Positions 37,692 through 47,943 of a DNA stretch of 54,836 nt are shown here, piece after piece (within the stretch, counting starts at the first letter, position 1; every line of letters begins with the position of its first letter). The position numbers were made by a program, and so were the translations under genes. This stretch comes from Bacteroidetes bacterium OLB11 (GTDB taxonomy: Bacteria; Bacteroidota; Bacteroidia; Chitinophagales; Chitinophagaceae), in NCBI GenBank assembly GCA_001567165.1, contig LNFQ01000049.1, forward strand, positions 1-54,836, in the 5' to 3' direction. Under the pieces are notes generated by a model. That model searched no databases, was not told the origin of the DNA, and saw only the letters and a program-made list of their open reading frames with translations.

Positions 37692-39323
37692 TTACTTTTC
37701 TTGCATATAAGGGTAGCTATAATCTGTCGGAGGATTGAATGTTTCTTTAATTGTTCTTGCACTGAGCCAACGATACAAATTAAGAATTGAACCTGCTTTA
37801 TCATTTGTCCCACTTGCTCTTGCTCCTCCAAAAGGTTGTTGACCGACTACGGCACCAGTTGGTTTATCATTGATATAAAAGTTTCCAGCACTATTTGTCA
37901 AGCGTTTGATTGCATATTCTAACACATATCTGTCTTGACTAAATATGGCACCTGTCAGAGCGTATTCTGAAGTTGAATCAACAAGGTCACATGCTTTTTC
38001 AAACTCATTGGCTTTGTATGTATAAATGGTTAAGACTGGTCCAAAAATTTCTTCACACATGGTGATGTATTTTGGATTGCTGGTTTCGATAACAGTTGGT
38101 TCTACAAACCATCCCTTTGACTTGTCGCATTTTCCACCAACTAAAATTTTACAGTCTTTATCTTTTTTAGCATTGTCAATATAGGATTTAATTTTATCAA
38201 ACGATTTTTCATCAATTACTGCATTGATAAAATTAGTAAAATCTTCTGTAATACCCATTTTCATTGACTTAACAGCTTGAACTAATTTTTTCTTGATTGA
38301 AGCTGCTAAATTATCAGGAAGATAAGCTCTGGATGCTGCACTGCATTTTTGACCTTGGTATTCAAAAGCTCCTCTTGCAAGGGCAGCTACGACTGCGTTT
38401 TCGTCAGCAGATTGATGAACGAGTACAAAATCTTTACCACCTGTTTCTCCTACAATTCGTGGATAGGTTTTAAACTTATGAATATTTCCACCGATGCTTT
38501 TCCACATATTTTGAAATACTCCAGTACTTCCTGTGAAATGAACACCAGCAAAATCGGGGTGAGAAAAACAAATATCACCCACCGTCGGTCCAGAAACATA
38601 AATCATATTAATCACACCATCAGGAAGGCCGGCTTCTTTTAAAATCTTCATAAATAAATTGGCAGAATAAATTTGAGTATGAGCAGGTTTCCAAACAACT
38701 ACATTCCCACACATCGCCGCAGAGGTTGGCAAGTTGCCACCTATTGCAGTAAAGTTGAAAGGAGTCACTGCTAACACAAAACCTTCAAGTGGTCTGTATT
38801 CTACACGGTTATACATACCAGCTCCAGAAATTGGTTGTTGACGATAAATCTCACTTAAAAAATGAACATTAAATTTTAAGAAATCAATCAATTCGCAAGT
38901 GCTGTCAATTTCGGCTTGATACACATTTTTACTTTGCCCTTGCATCGTTGCTGCTAACATTTCATATCGGTATTTTGTAGCTAATAAATCAGCAGCTTTC
39001 AAAAAAATTGAAGCTCTTTGCACCCATGGCGTATTAGCCCATTGCTCTCTTGCTTTCAATGCGGTATTGATAGCGTCTTTCACGTGTGTTGCATTTCCTT
39101 CATGGAATGTAGCTAAAACGTGTTTGGTATTATGGGGTGAGCGAATTTCTTTTTTCTTTCCTGTTTTTACTTCTTGACCACCAATATACATCGGTATATC
39201 AATCACTTTTTTCTTAGTTGCAGAGAGTGCGTTTTTTAATGCAATCTTTTCTTTACTTTTTGGTAAAAATTGTTGAATGGGTTCATTGCTTGGTTGAGGA
39301 AAATAAAAATATCCGTTACTCAT
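37692..39323 (-). CDS. pruA: 1-pyrroline-5-carboxylate dehydrogenase
   Basis: An NAD-dependent aldehyde dehydrogenase-superfamily enzyme that oxidises glutamate semialdehyde (P5C) to glutamate, the second step of proline breakdown. The length of 543 residues from the ATG at 39323 (MSNGYFYFPQPSNEPIQQFL) fits the stand-alone P5CDH of Bacteroidota. Key elements: TPFNFTAIGGNLPTSAAMCGN and VVWKPAHTQ (NAD-binding), GETGGKDFV with the catalytic Glu near residue 318, GQKCSAASRAY with the nucleophilic Cys near 352, EEIFGPVLTIY near 450 and the C-terminal PFGGARASGTNDKAG. An upstream in-frame start would add seven residues without support. A perfect TATATTTG box lies 18 bp upstream. Proline dehydrogenase is not in the window. 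Confidence 0.95.
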   Translation of the reverse strand: MSNGYFYFPQPSNEPIQQFLPKSKEKIALKNALSATKKKVIDIPMYIGGQEVKTGKKKEIRSPHNTKHVLATFHEGNATHVKDAINTALKAREQWANTPWVQRASIFLKAADLLATKYRYEMLAATMQGQSKNVYQAEIDSTCELIDFLKFNVHFLSEIYRQQPISGAGMYNRVEYRPLEGFVLAVTPFNFTAIGGNLPTSAAMCGNVVVWKPAHTQIYSANLFMKILKEAGLPDGVINMIYVSGPTVGDICFSHPDFAGVHFTGSTGVFQNMWKSIGGNIHKFKTYPRIVGETGGKDFVLVHQSADENAVVAALARGAFEYQGQKCSAASRAYLPDNLAASIKKKLVQAVKSMKMGITEDFTNFINAVIDEKSFDKIKSYIDNAKKDKDCKILVGGKCDKSKGWFVEPTVIETSNPKYITMCEEIFGPVLTIYTYKANEFEKACDLVDSTSEYALTGAIFSQDRYVLEYAIKRLTNSAGNFYINDKPTGAVVGQQPFGGARASGTNDKAGSILNLYRWLSARTIKETFNPPTDYSYPYMQEK

Positions 39324-39341
39324 AGTTGTAAATTTTAGCTG

Positions 39342-39349
39342 CAAATATA
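39342..39349 (-). promoter_or_regulatory. -7 promoter box (TATATTTG) of the P5C dehydrogenase gene
   Basis: An exact TAnnTTTG match on the minus strand, 18 bp upstream of the ATG at 39323. It supports that start over a longer in-frame one, because the longer form would begin inside the promoter. Confidence 0.6.
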
Positions 39350-39389
39350 AAGAGAAGTCCTCTTTGTGAGAACGGTAAAATTTATTTTA

Positions 39390-40073
39390 TCAATATTTTA
39401 AATTATGCAATGAAAAGTCTGGATTCTCTTCATCGTTGATATAAATAGAGTCTTCATAAAATTCAACTTTTCCAGTGTCTAAATGATACATGCCACCCAC
39501 AACACCAATTTGACCAATTAGTAATAAATTTTCAAGGATATAACTGCGTTCGATAATATTTTTCACATTGCGTTTGACATTGATTTTTGAAACATTTTCG
39601 ACGAAATCAACATTGCTCGAATTTCTATTTTCAATTGTTGTTTTTTCTTGATAAATAGCAGGAAGTAATTTAGCTAAAAGCTCTGTCAAATTACCCATTT
39701 CAACATGATCACACGCACCACTAACGGCTCCACAATTGGTATGACCTAGTATCACTATTAGTTTGGAGTCGGCTATCTTGCAAGCATATTCCATACTGCC
39801 TAAAATGTCAGTATTGACTATGTTTCCTGCAATTCGGATTGAGAAAATATCACCTAATCCTTGATCGAAAATTAACTCGGCCGATGTGCGACTGTCAATG
39901 CAACTGAGAATAGTCGCAAAAGGCCATTGCCCTTCGCGTGCAATATTAACTTGTTCTAATAAATTCCTTTTTTTCTTTAAATTGTTTACAAATCGATTAT
40001 TACCTTCTTTTAAAATTTGTAATGCAATACGTGGTGTTAGATGGCTCAAGTTTTCTTTAGGGTGTACTTTCAT
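39390..40073 (-). CDS. Beta-class carbonic anhydrase
   Basis: A cytoplasmic zinc enzyme of about 227 residues that interconverts carbon dioxide and bicarbonate. Zinc ligands and the catalytic dyad are clear: Cys in LSCIDSRTS (C-x-D-S-R) near residue 58, and His and Cys in GHTNCGAVSGACDH near 111-114. Other family features are IFSIRIAGNIVN and GSMEYACKIADSKLIVILGH (cut at the ligand His). The N-terminus KENLSHLTPRIALQILKEGN is usual for this subgroup. The ATG at 40073 (MKVHPKENL) is chosen; a TTG 39 bp upstream would extend it by 13 residues. A TACTTTTG box is present at 40158-40165. Neighbours give no pathway link. Confidence 0.93.
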   Translation of the reverse strand: MKVHPKENLSHLTPRIALQILKEGNNRFVNNLKKKRNLLEQVNIAREGQWPFATILSCIDSRTSAELIFDQGLGDIFSIRIAGNIVNTDILGSMEYACKIADSKLIVILGHTNCGAVSGACDHVEMGNLTELLAKLLPAIYQEKTTIENRNSSNVDFVENVSKINVKRNVKNIIERSYILENLLLIGQIGVVGGMYHLDTGKVEFYEDSIYINDEENPDFSLHNLKY

Positions 40074-40157
40074 TGTATAATTGTGTTCCTCATTTTTTTG
40101 AGAGATTTTCAAAATAAAAATGATAAAAAATGTTTATTTTTAAAATTTTAATAATAT

Positions 40158-40165
40158 CAAAAGTA
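40158..40165 (-). promoter_or_regulatory. -7 promoter box (TACTTTTG) of the carbonic anhydrase gene
   Basis: An exact TAnnTTTG match on the minus strand, 84 bp upstream of the chosen ATG. This implies a leader of about 75 bases. Confidence 0.4.
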
Positions 40166-40525
40166 CAATGAAATATTTCAATCTTATCATTAATATATGA
40201 AAAAATGATAGTAGTAAAACTGAACCTGAGAATTAAACCACATAATAATTAATTATGAAATTTATATATAGAATCAATTTTATTTATATATAAAATGATT
40301 ATCTGCTAGACGTATTGTATTAAAAAAGGGAATAAAATCAAGGGTTGTTAACTGAATGTTTCATTCATTTTTTTGCATGGACATTTGTTCTATTTGTCTT
40401 TTAAATAGAATCGATATCATTTTATTTATTCCTAATATAAGATAAAATTTGGATATTTGCTTCTTGCAAAGCAAACTAAATAATATTTGTTTAAATTAAT
40501 TTTCATTTAATCAATTTCTAAAGCA
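40166..40525. other. Intergenic region between carbonic anhydrase and the RND operon
   Basis: 360 bp of AT-rich sequence that must contain the promoter of the efflux operon on the plus strand. No regulator gene or palindromic operator typical of efflux loci is evident, and no other gene is seen. Confidence 0.5.
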
Positions 40526-41593
40526 ATGAAGAGTAAAAGCGTTTTTATTATTATATTTATTATAGCCGTTTTAGTGTTGGTAAAAATCTTATTTTTATCC
40601 CCCAAAACTGAAAATAAACCAACTCAAAAAGGAGGAGGGGCAAAGCCGCCTTCGAGTGTCTTAGTCTATATAGCCAATAAAGAAAATATTGATAATAAAA
40701 TATTTGCTACCGGCACTTTACAAGCCAATGAAAAAATAGAATTAAGACCAGAAATTTCAGGAAAACTAGTAGCTATCTATTTCAAAGAAGGTACCAGAGT
40801 GCAAAAAGGAGCTCTATTAGCTAAGATATATGATAGTGATTTGCAAGCTCAACTTAAACGCTTGGTTTATCAAAAAAAATTAGCAAAAGAAAAGTCAGAT
40901 CGTTTGAAATCTTTATTGGATATTCAAGGTGTGAGTGTGCAAGAATATGATGAAGGAATCACACAAATCAAACTTGTAGATGCTGATATTGAATATGTAA
41001 AAGCTCAAATTGCAAAAACCGAAATTCATGCTCCTTTTAGTGGACTGATAGGACTTAGACAAGTCAGTCAAGGAGCATACGTTACTCCTTCCTCCGTTAT
41101 TGCTACCATTCAAGAAACGAATCGCTTGAAGATTGATTTTCCATTGCCTGAAAAAAATATCAATTATGTAAAATTAGGCGACAAAGTGCAGTTCAAATTA
41201 GATAATGCAGATACCTATTATACAGCAGTTATTTACGCCATGGAACCTAAGGTAGATGAGCAAACACGTGACTTTCAAATAAGAGCAATTTGTGAAACAA
41301 ACAGTCCTACTATTTTGCCAGGAAGTTTTGCAAGAGTTTCTATTAATCCATCAAAAGAGCAAACAGCAATCATGATACCGACAGAGGCTATTATTCCTGA
41401 ATTAAAGGGGAAAAAAGTTTTCGTTGTAAAAGAAGGAATTGCTACATCTACCCCTGTTACAACAGGTTTTAGAAATGATAGAAAGATAGAAGTTATAGAA
41501 GGCTTGACAGTTGGTGATACCATCGTAGTAACTGGAATCATGTCATTGCGACCAAATGATAAAGTAAGTATTAAAGAGGTTTTGAATAATTAA
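40526..41593 (+). CDS. RND efflux periplasmic adaptor (membrane fusion protein)
   Basis: The adaptor that links the inner-membrane RND pump to the outer-membrane channel. It has 355 residues, an N-terminal membrane anchor (SVFIIIFIIAVLVLVKILFL) and no lipobox. The split biotinyl-lipoyl motif is seen in ELRPEISGKLVAIYFKEGTRVQKGALLAKI (cut: near residues 72-100) and IHAPFSGLIGLRQVSQGAYV near 165. A coiled-coil hairpin lies between (residues ~105-155). The beta-barrel and membrane-proximal domains follow (DFPLPEKNI, TRDFQIRAICE, ILPGSFARVSI). First gene of a three-gene operon with the RND transporter 14 bp downstream. Confidence 0.92.
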   Translation: MKSKSVFIIIFIIAVLVLVKILFLSPKTENKPTQKGGGAKPPSSVLVYIANKENIDNKIFATGTLQANEKIELRPEISGKLVAIYFKEGTRVQKGALLAKIYDSDLQAQLKRLVYQKKLAKEKSDRLKSLLDIQGVSVQEYDEGITQIKLVDADIEYVKAQIAKTEIHAPFSGLIGLRQVSQGAYVTPSSVIATIQETNRLKIDFPLPEKNINYVKLGDKVQFKLDNADTYYTAVIYAMEPKVDEQTRDFQIRAICETNSPTILPGSFARVSINPSKEQTAIMIPTEAIIPELKGKKVFVVKEGIATSTPVTTGFRNDRKIEVIEGLTVGDTIVVTGIMSLRPNDKVSIKEVLNN

Positions 41594-41607
41594 AAAGAAT
41601 TGATAGC

Positions 41608-44600
41608 ATGAATTTATCATCAACAAGTATCAACCGACCAGTCTTGGCAATCGTAATGAATGTCATCATTATTCTTTTTGGAGCAATCGGATTTACATTT
41701 TTAGGTGTGCGAGAATACCCGTCTATCGATCCTCCAATTATTACAGTTAGGACAAGCTATGCTGGTGCTAATGCGGACGTTATCGAATCTCAAATTACAG
41801 AGCCTCTTGAAAAAGCCATTAATGGTATTGATGGAGTGCGTACAATTTCATCATCCAGCAACCAAGGGAGTAGCACGATAACAGTCGAATTTAATTTAAG
41901 CTCAAACCTAGAAGCCGCAGCGAATGATGTGCGAGATAAAGTATCTCAAACTATCAGACAACTTCCACAAGATATTGATGGAATGCCCACTGTAACAAAA
42001 GCGGATGCCAACTCAGATGCGATTATTTCATTGACGGTGCAGTCTGACACTCGTTCACAATTGGAGGTGAGTGATTATGCTGAGAATGTACTTGCAGAAC
42101 GACTTCAAACAATTCCCGGTGTGAGTACGATTCAAATATGGGGACAAAAAAAATACGCCATGCGAATTTGGATGGAGCCAGTGAAAATGTCTTCTTTTGG
42201 CTTAACGCCGCAAGACGTTTTAGCCGCTTTAAATAAAGAAAATGTGGATTTGCCATCTGGAAAAATTGCTGGGACTAACACCGAATTAACATTAAACACA
42301 GAAGGGCGATTGAAAACAGAAACTGATTTTGAAAATTTAATTATCAAAACAGTAGGTGATCAAGTTATTCATTTAAGAGATATTGCAAAAGTCAATTTAG
42401 GTCCCGAAAATGAAGAAACTCAATTGAGGCAATCTGGTACACCAATGATAGGTTTAGCTTTAGTACCACAGCCAGGTGCAAATTATCTTGATATTGCTGA
42501 GGAATTTTATAAACGATATGATAAATTAAAAATTGACTTACCTAAAGATTTTCATATAGATATTGCTTTAGACAATACTTTATTTATCAAAAAATCAATT
42601 GCGGAAGTGGTTGAAACATTAGCCATTGCCATCGTATTGGTTATCTTAATCATTTATTTATTTTTTAGAGATTGGATTGTCGCTTTGCGACCTTTGTTGG
42701 ATATTCCGGTTTCGTTGATAGGAGCTTTTTTCATCATGTATATCATGGGATATTCCATCAATGTATTAACGCTACTTGCCATAGTGCTTGCAACGGGTTT
42801 GGTGGTGGATGATGGGATAGTAGTCACTGAAAATATTTATAAAAAAATTGAAGATGGTTACGACCCGATTGAGGCGGCTCATAAAGGTTCCAAAGAAATA
42901 TTTTTTGCAGTCATCTCAACCTCCATCACATTGGCAGCAGTTTTCATGCCGGTTATTTTCTTAGAAGGATTTGTGGGACGCTTGTTTAGAGAGTTTGGGG
43001 TTGTACTTGCGGGAGCTGTATTAATATCGGCTTTCGTTTCGCTATCACTGACTCCAATGCTTAATGCAAGAATGGTGAAAAAAGGAGCAAGTAAAAGCAA
43101 ATTTTATGAAATGACAGAACCTTTTTTTGAAAGGTTAACTCAGAATTATGGTAATTCATTATCTAGATTTTTAAACAAAAAATGGCTAGCCATCATCGTC
43201 TTAGTTGGTGCATTTGGATTAATTTATTTTTTGGATCAAAATTACAAAGTGAATTATCACCGCTAGAAGATCGAAACTGGATGCGGGTTTCATTGACTGC
43301 ACCTGAAGGTTCGTCTTACGAATTTACAGATAATTTTGTAAAAGATTTTACAGATTTTGTAAATGATTCTATTCCTGAAAAAAGAGTCTGCCTAACAGTG
43401 ACCGCACCCGGATTTATCGGCTCTGGAGCGGTCAATACCGGTTTTGCTCGTATCGCATTATCCCAATCATCAGAAAGAAAAAGAAGCCAACAAGAAATCG
43501 CAGATTATATCAATAAAAATGCTAAAAATTTTACTCAAGGAAAAATATTTGTCATTCAAGAACAAACCATTTCTGCCGGAGGTGGCAGGGCAGGACTTCC
43601 TGTTCAATTTGTGTTACAAGCTCCTAATTTTGATAAACTAAAAGAAAAACTTCCTCTCTTTTTAGAAGAAGCCAACAAAAGTTCTATATTAGAAATGGTT
43701 GATTATAATTTGAAATTTAATCGTCCAGAAGTGAATATCACCATTGACAGAGAAAAGGCTAGAAACCTTGGTATATCAGCGATTGACATTGCTCAAACTT
43801 TACAGTTAGCACTAAGCGGACAGCGTTATAATTATTTCACGATGAATGGAAAACAATATCAAGTGATTGGCCAATTTTATAGGACAGACCGTGATGAAAT
43901 TGGAGATATCAGTTCGATTTACTTAAGAAATAATCAAAACCAATTAATCAAATTAAGTGAAATAGTGACACTCACCGAAGCGAGTGCACCGCCTCAGTTA
44001 TACCATTACAACCGATATCAATCTGCTACGATTTCAGCAGGATTAGCACCCGGAAAAACAATTGGAGATGGAATACAGGAAATGAAAAAAATCGCTAAAA
44101 AAGTTTTAGATGAAAGTTTCTCAACTGCATTAACCGGCCCTTCTCGCGACTTTGATGAAAGTAGCTCTAATATCATGTTTGCATTCGGATTGGCTCTATT
44201 ACTGATTTATTTAATTCTATCAGCACAATTTGAAAGTTTTATTGACCCTTTCATTATTATGCTCACTGTTCCACTTGCACTTGCCGGAGCCATGATTTCT
44301 TTATGGTATTTTAATCAAACATTAAATATTTTTAGTGAAATTGGAATTATTATGCTGATTGGTTTGGTCACGAAAAACGGAATTTTGATTGTGGAATTTG
44401 CTAATCAACTCCGAGAAAAAGGAATGAGTAAAGCCGAAGCTATTCAACATGCAGCTGAAGCCCGTCTTAGGCCCATATTGATGACGAGCATAGCCACAGC
44501 ATTGGGTGCAATGCCTATTGCGATGGCAATAGGTGCTGGAGCTAAAAGTAGAATGGGAATGGGAATTGTTATTGTGGGTGGTATTATGTTTTCGCTCGTA

Positions 44601-44681
44601 TTAACCCTATTTGTTATCCCGGCTATTTACAGCTATTTATCATCAAATAAAAAACAATATCCATCTCACACAAATTCATAA
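41608..44681 (+). CDS. RND family multidrug efflux transporter, HAE1/AcrB-like (one frame break)
   Basis: The proton-driven inner-membrane pump, about 1024 residues after repair and typical for HAE1. Its N-terminus (SSTSINRPVLAIVMNVIIIL) and porter domain (PPIITVRTSYAGANADVIES, then DGVRTISSSSNQGSSTI) are canonical. TM4 carries the proton-relay Asp pair in LATGLVVDDGIVVTENIYK near residue 400. The second half has the matching TM10 helix region GIIMLIGLVTKNGILIVEFAN with its Lys near 925. A run of four A at about 43245-43248 breaks the frame after LIYFLDQ; five A restores KLQSELSPLEDRNWMRVSLT. Read literally, it would be two half-pumps, each incomplete. Substrates are unknown; antibiotics, bile acids and dyes are usual for the family. 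Confidence 0.93.
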
Positions 44682-44688
44682 TAAAAAT

Positions 44689-45999
44689 ATGAAACACTTT
44701 CTTTATTCTATCATTTTTTTAATCCTTCAAATAAATCAAATTGAGGCTCAAACAAATTCTTTTCTAAGTTATGAAGATGCTGTGAAAATGGGATTACAAC
44801 ATAATTTGGATGTGATGATTGCTAAAAATGAAGCTGAAATAAGTTCCATACAAAATAATTTAGGTAATGCAGGTTTCTACCCTAAAGTCGATATGCAAAT
44901 GAATCTTGGAGGAGCTAATAATGCAACAAATCAAAAGTTTTCTAGTGGACAAACAGTCAACAAAGCAAGTGTAATATCTGGAAATTTTTCATCTGGAGTT
45001 TATGTAACTTATACTCTTTTTGATGGATATAAAATGTTTGCTACAAAGAAAAAATTGGAAATTTTAGAAGAACAAGGAGAAATTAATTTTAAAATACAAG
45101 CAGAAAATTTAGTTGAAAAATTATCGTTAACTTATTATCAAATTGTGCGACAAGAGCAAATGCTGAATGGAATTTTATCATCAATGGATGTTGCAGATGC
45201 TCGATTGCAATTGGCTGAAAAAAAATTACTAGTCGGCTCTGGCTCAAATGTAGAAGTACTACAAGCAAAGCTTGATTTGAACGCCTTGAAATCAAATTTT
45301 ATCGCTAATAAAAATGCTTTAAAAGAACAAAAAATTGCATTTTCTCAATTAATACAAGATAAAGAATTTTCAAATTTTCAAGTGGATACAAATTTTTATT
45401 TTGAACAAGCACCAGTAATGGAACAGCTTTATAGTATGATAGATCAAAAAAATAAAAGTTTACTTTTTACCAAAAAAAATCAAGAAATTTCAGCACAAAT
45501 CATACGTGAAATTAAATCACAAAAATTACCAAAACTTGATTTAAATTCTAACTTGTTATTTTCTAGAAATCAAAATGCAGCCGGGTTTTCGTTGTTGAAC
45601 CAAAATGCTGGATTCAATGCGGGTATTGCTTTTTATTGGAATTTATTTAATGGATATCAAACGAGAAATCAGTTGAAAATAGCTGAGATAAACCAATTAA
45701 ATTCAAGATTGATGGAAGATAATTTAAGGATTGCTTTATATGCTTCCATCAAAACTGTTTATGAAAAATGGTATGACAACAAACAAGCTTTAGAGCTTGA
45801 AGAACAGAATATCCAACTAGCTAGACAAAGTCTAACGATTATGTTGGAAAGAATGAAAGTGGGATTAGGAAATTATCTGGAAACGAAAGAAAGTCAAAAT
45901 GCTTATGAGCAAGCAATAACAAGGCTTGTGAATGCTCGTTATAATTTAAAAGAAGCTGAAATTATTCTTAAAAAAGTAACAGGTCAATTTATTCAATAA
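44689..45999 (+). CDS. TolC-family outer membrane efflux channel
   Basis: The outer-membrane exit duct for the RND pump, 436 residues from the ATG at 44689. A signal peptide (MKHFLYSIIFLILQINQIEA) precedes the first helix FLSYEDAVKMGLQHNLDVMIAKNEAEI (cut: near residues 23-50), the family's start motif. The two-fold repeat is visible: helices near 150-230 (LAEKKLLVGSGSNVEVLQAKLDLN, cut) and again near 380-430 (MLERMKVGLGNYLETKESQNAYEQ, cut). Beta segments between include YVTYTLFDGYK and FYWNLFNGYQ. A longer in-frame start inside the pump gene is rejected because it precedes the signal peptide. A bidirectional terminator follows. Confidence 0.92.
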   Translation: MKHFLYSIIFLILQINQIEAQTNSFLSYEDAVKMGLQHNLDVMIAKNEAEISSIQNNLGNAGFYPKVDMQMNLGGANNATNQKFSSGQTVNKASVISGNFSSGVYVTYTLFDGYKMFATKKKLEILEEQGEINFKIQAENLVEKLSLTYYQIVRQEQMLNGILSSMDVADARLQLAEKKLLVGSGSNVEVLQAKLDLNALKSNFIANKNALKEQKIAFSQLIQDKEFSNFQVDTNFYFEQAPVMEQLYSMIDQKNKSLLFTKKNQEISAQIIREIKSQKLPKLDLNSNLLFSRNQNAAGFSLLNQNAGFNAGIAFYWNLFNGYQTRNQLKIAEINQLNSRLMEDNLRIALYASIKTVYEKWYDNKQALELEEQNIQLARQSLTIMLERMKVGLGNYLETKESQNAYEQAITRLVNARYNLKEAEIILKKVTGQFIQ

Positions 46000-46033
46000 T
46001 AGTTTGGAGAATGAATTTAAAAAATCAATCAAT

Positions 46034-46065
46034 AAAAAAAGCTATCAAAAATGATAGCTTTTTTT
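46034..46065. terminator. Bidirectional intrinsic terminator between tolC-like gene and tsf
   Basis: The stem GCTATCA/TGATAGC has a four-base A loop, seven A on the left and a T-run on the right. It ends both the RND operon (plus strand) and the ribosomal protein/tsf operon (minus strand). Confidence 0.9.
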
Positions 46066-46084
46066 ATAATAATAAAGATTTGGA

Positions 46085-46933
46085 TTATCCTATATTTAGT
46101 CGAGAAAATGCAGTTACAGTCAAATCATTGTTTATGCTTTTCAAATATTCAGCAACTGTTTTGCTGCCATCTTTTACGAAAGGCTGAGCAAGTAAAGTAT
46201 TCTCTTTGAAGTAAGCATTGATTTTCCCATCAGCGATTTTAGAAAGCATATCTTCAGTTTTTCCAGTCATTTTTGGATCGGCTTTCATTTGTTCGATAAT
46301 GATTGCTTTTTCACGATCTATAGTAGCAGCAGGAACGGCTGCAGGATCTACTGCGATTGGATTCATTGCAGCTATTTGCATAGCCACATCTTTACCTGCT
46401 TGAACGATTGCATCACCCATTGGTTGGTTTAAAGCCACTAACACAGCCACTCTATAACCAGCGTGATTGTATGCTACAACACATTCACTGTTTAATCTGT
46501 CAAGAGAAGTGATGTCGATTTTTTCACCAATTTTTGAAACGGTTTCCATTATTTTATCTTGAACAGAAATTCCATTCATTTGAGTTGATTTGAAAGTTTC
46601 CAAATCAGGAACATTATTATCAACAGCAGTTTGAGAGAAGCTTAAAGCTAAGTTGACAAAATCTTCGTTTTTAGCAACAAAATCTGTTTCTGAGGTAAGG
46701 TTTAAAACGATGCCATATTTTCCATCGTTTGATGTTTTTGCAACGACAACACCTTCTTTTGCATCTCTATCACTTCTTTTTGCAGCTACTTTTTGTCCTT
46801 TTTTTCTTAAAAAATCAATAGCAGCTTCAAAGTCTCCATTTGTTTCTTGAAGGGCTGCTCTACAATCCATGATTCCGGCTCCCGTTTGCTGTCTGAGCTT
46901 ATTTACATCAGCAGCGGTAATTGTTATACTCAT
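46085..46933 (-). CDS. tsf: Translation elongation factor Ts
   Basis: The guanine-nucleotide exchange factor for EF-Tu, 282 residues, cytoplasmic. The N-terminal UBA-like domain reads TAADVNKLRQQTGAGIMDCR and ALQETNGDFEAAIDFLRKKG, and the exchange motif SETDFVAKNEDF lies near residue 82. The core repeats follow (NHAGYRVAVLVALNQPMGDA, then MQIAAMNPIAVDPAAVP), and the coiled-coil and C-terminal QPFVKDGSKTVAEYLK are complete. The frame is intact. It is the last gene of rplM-rpsI-rpsB-tsf and starts about 95 bp after rpsB. Confidence 0.97.
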   Translation of the reverse strand: MSITITAADVNKLRQQTGAGIMDCRAALQETNGDFEAAIDFLRKKGQKVAAKRSDRDAKEGVVVAKTSNDGKYGIVLNLTSETDFVAKNEDFVNLALSFSQTAVDNNVPDLETFKSTQMNGISVQDKIMETVSKIGEKIDITSLDRLNSECVVAYNHAGYRVAVLVALNQPMGDAIVQAGKDVAMQIAAMNPIAVDPAAVPAATIDREKAIIIEQMKADPKMTGKTEDMLSKIADGKINAYFKENTLLAQPFVKDGSKTVAEYLKSINNDLTVTAFSRLNIG

Positions 46934-47028
46934 TTTTTTTAATTTTAATTATTAATTTTTCGTGTTTTAATAAACAATGCACTTGAAGATATCAAATGCA
47001 TTGTATTTAAATATGAAGTTAAACTATT

Positions 47029-47881
47029 TTATTTTTTTACACTTGTTGTTCTTCTTGTCCCAGTTGCCTTTTTTCGAGTGGCACCTTTTTGTTCATTTTT
47101 ATCAGTTTCATCATTTGAATCTGTAAGGAGAACTTCGTTTTCGATATTTTCTTCAGCATCGTCGTTGTCGCTAGTTTTATCTTTTTCAGCTTCGCGTTCT
47201 TGCAAGCCTTCGATGATAGCAGCGGTAAGGTAATTGGTGATAATAGCGATTGATTTTGTAGCGTCATCGTTAGAAGGGACAGCGAAGTCAACTTTATTCG
47301 GATCACTGTTAGTATCCACCATTCCAAATGTTGTAATGCCTAATCTTTTTGCTTCAGAAAGAGCGATTACTTCGTGAGAAATATCAACGATGAAAAGGGC
47401 AGCAGGGGTTCGTCCCATATCAACGATACCACCCAACACTTTTTCCATTTTGTCTTTATCTCTTTTGAGGGTAAGTCTTTCTTTTTTATTAATGCTAATA
47501 GATGTATCTTCCAACATTTTTTCGATATTCTGCATTTTCTTAACGCTTTTTCTGATTGTGCCGAAGTTGGTAAGCATTCCACCAAGCCATCTGTCTGTTA
47601 CATAAGGCATATTTACTTTTTGAGCACATTCAGTAACGATTTCTTTTGCTTGTTTTTTGGTTGCAACGAATAATATTTTTTTTCCACTTTTTGCAATTTG
47701 TTTCATTGCTGCGGCTGCATCTTGCAAGCCTTCAATTGTTTTATTGAGGTCTATAATATGAATTCCTTTTTTTTTCTGCAAAGATAAAAGGGAGCATTTT
47801 AGGATTCCATTTTTTACGAAGATGCCCAAAGTGTACACCGGCATCAAGTAATTGTTGTTGTAATGTTGTATTTTCTGACAT
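47029..47881 (-). CDS. rpsB: 30S ribosomal protein S2 (one frame break, long acidic/basic tail)
   Basis: Small-subunit protein S2, about 283 residues after repair. From the ATG at 47881 it begins [20 protein letters not shown] and [20 protein letters not shown], the canonical S2 start. Downstream lie [34 protein letters not shown] and [23 protein letters not shown] (cut). A run of nine plus-strand T at about 47767-47775 (eight needed) breaks the frame inside FAEKKGIHII. Read literally it would start at an internal ATG with a non-homologous N-terminus. The last ~55 residues form an acidic stretch ([12 protein letters not shown]) and then a basic stretch ([15 protein letters not shown]) beyond the S2 core. 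It precedes tsf. Confidence 0.93.
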
Positions 47882-47943
47882 GATATTGATAAATCGTGTT
47901 TAAATATTGTTTTAAATAATTTATTAAAAATTGAAAGGGAATT

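Noticed and set aside
47037..47673. Overlapping frames on both strands inside rpsB
   Set aside because: They are shadows of the S2 coding sequence; only one frame carries ribosomal protein signatures.
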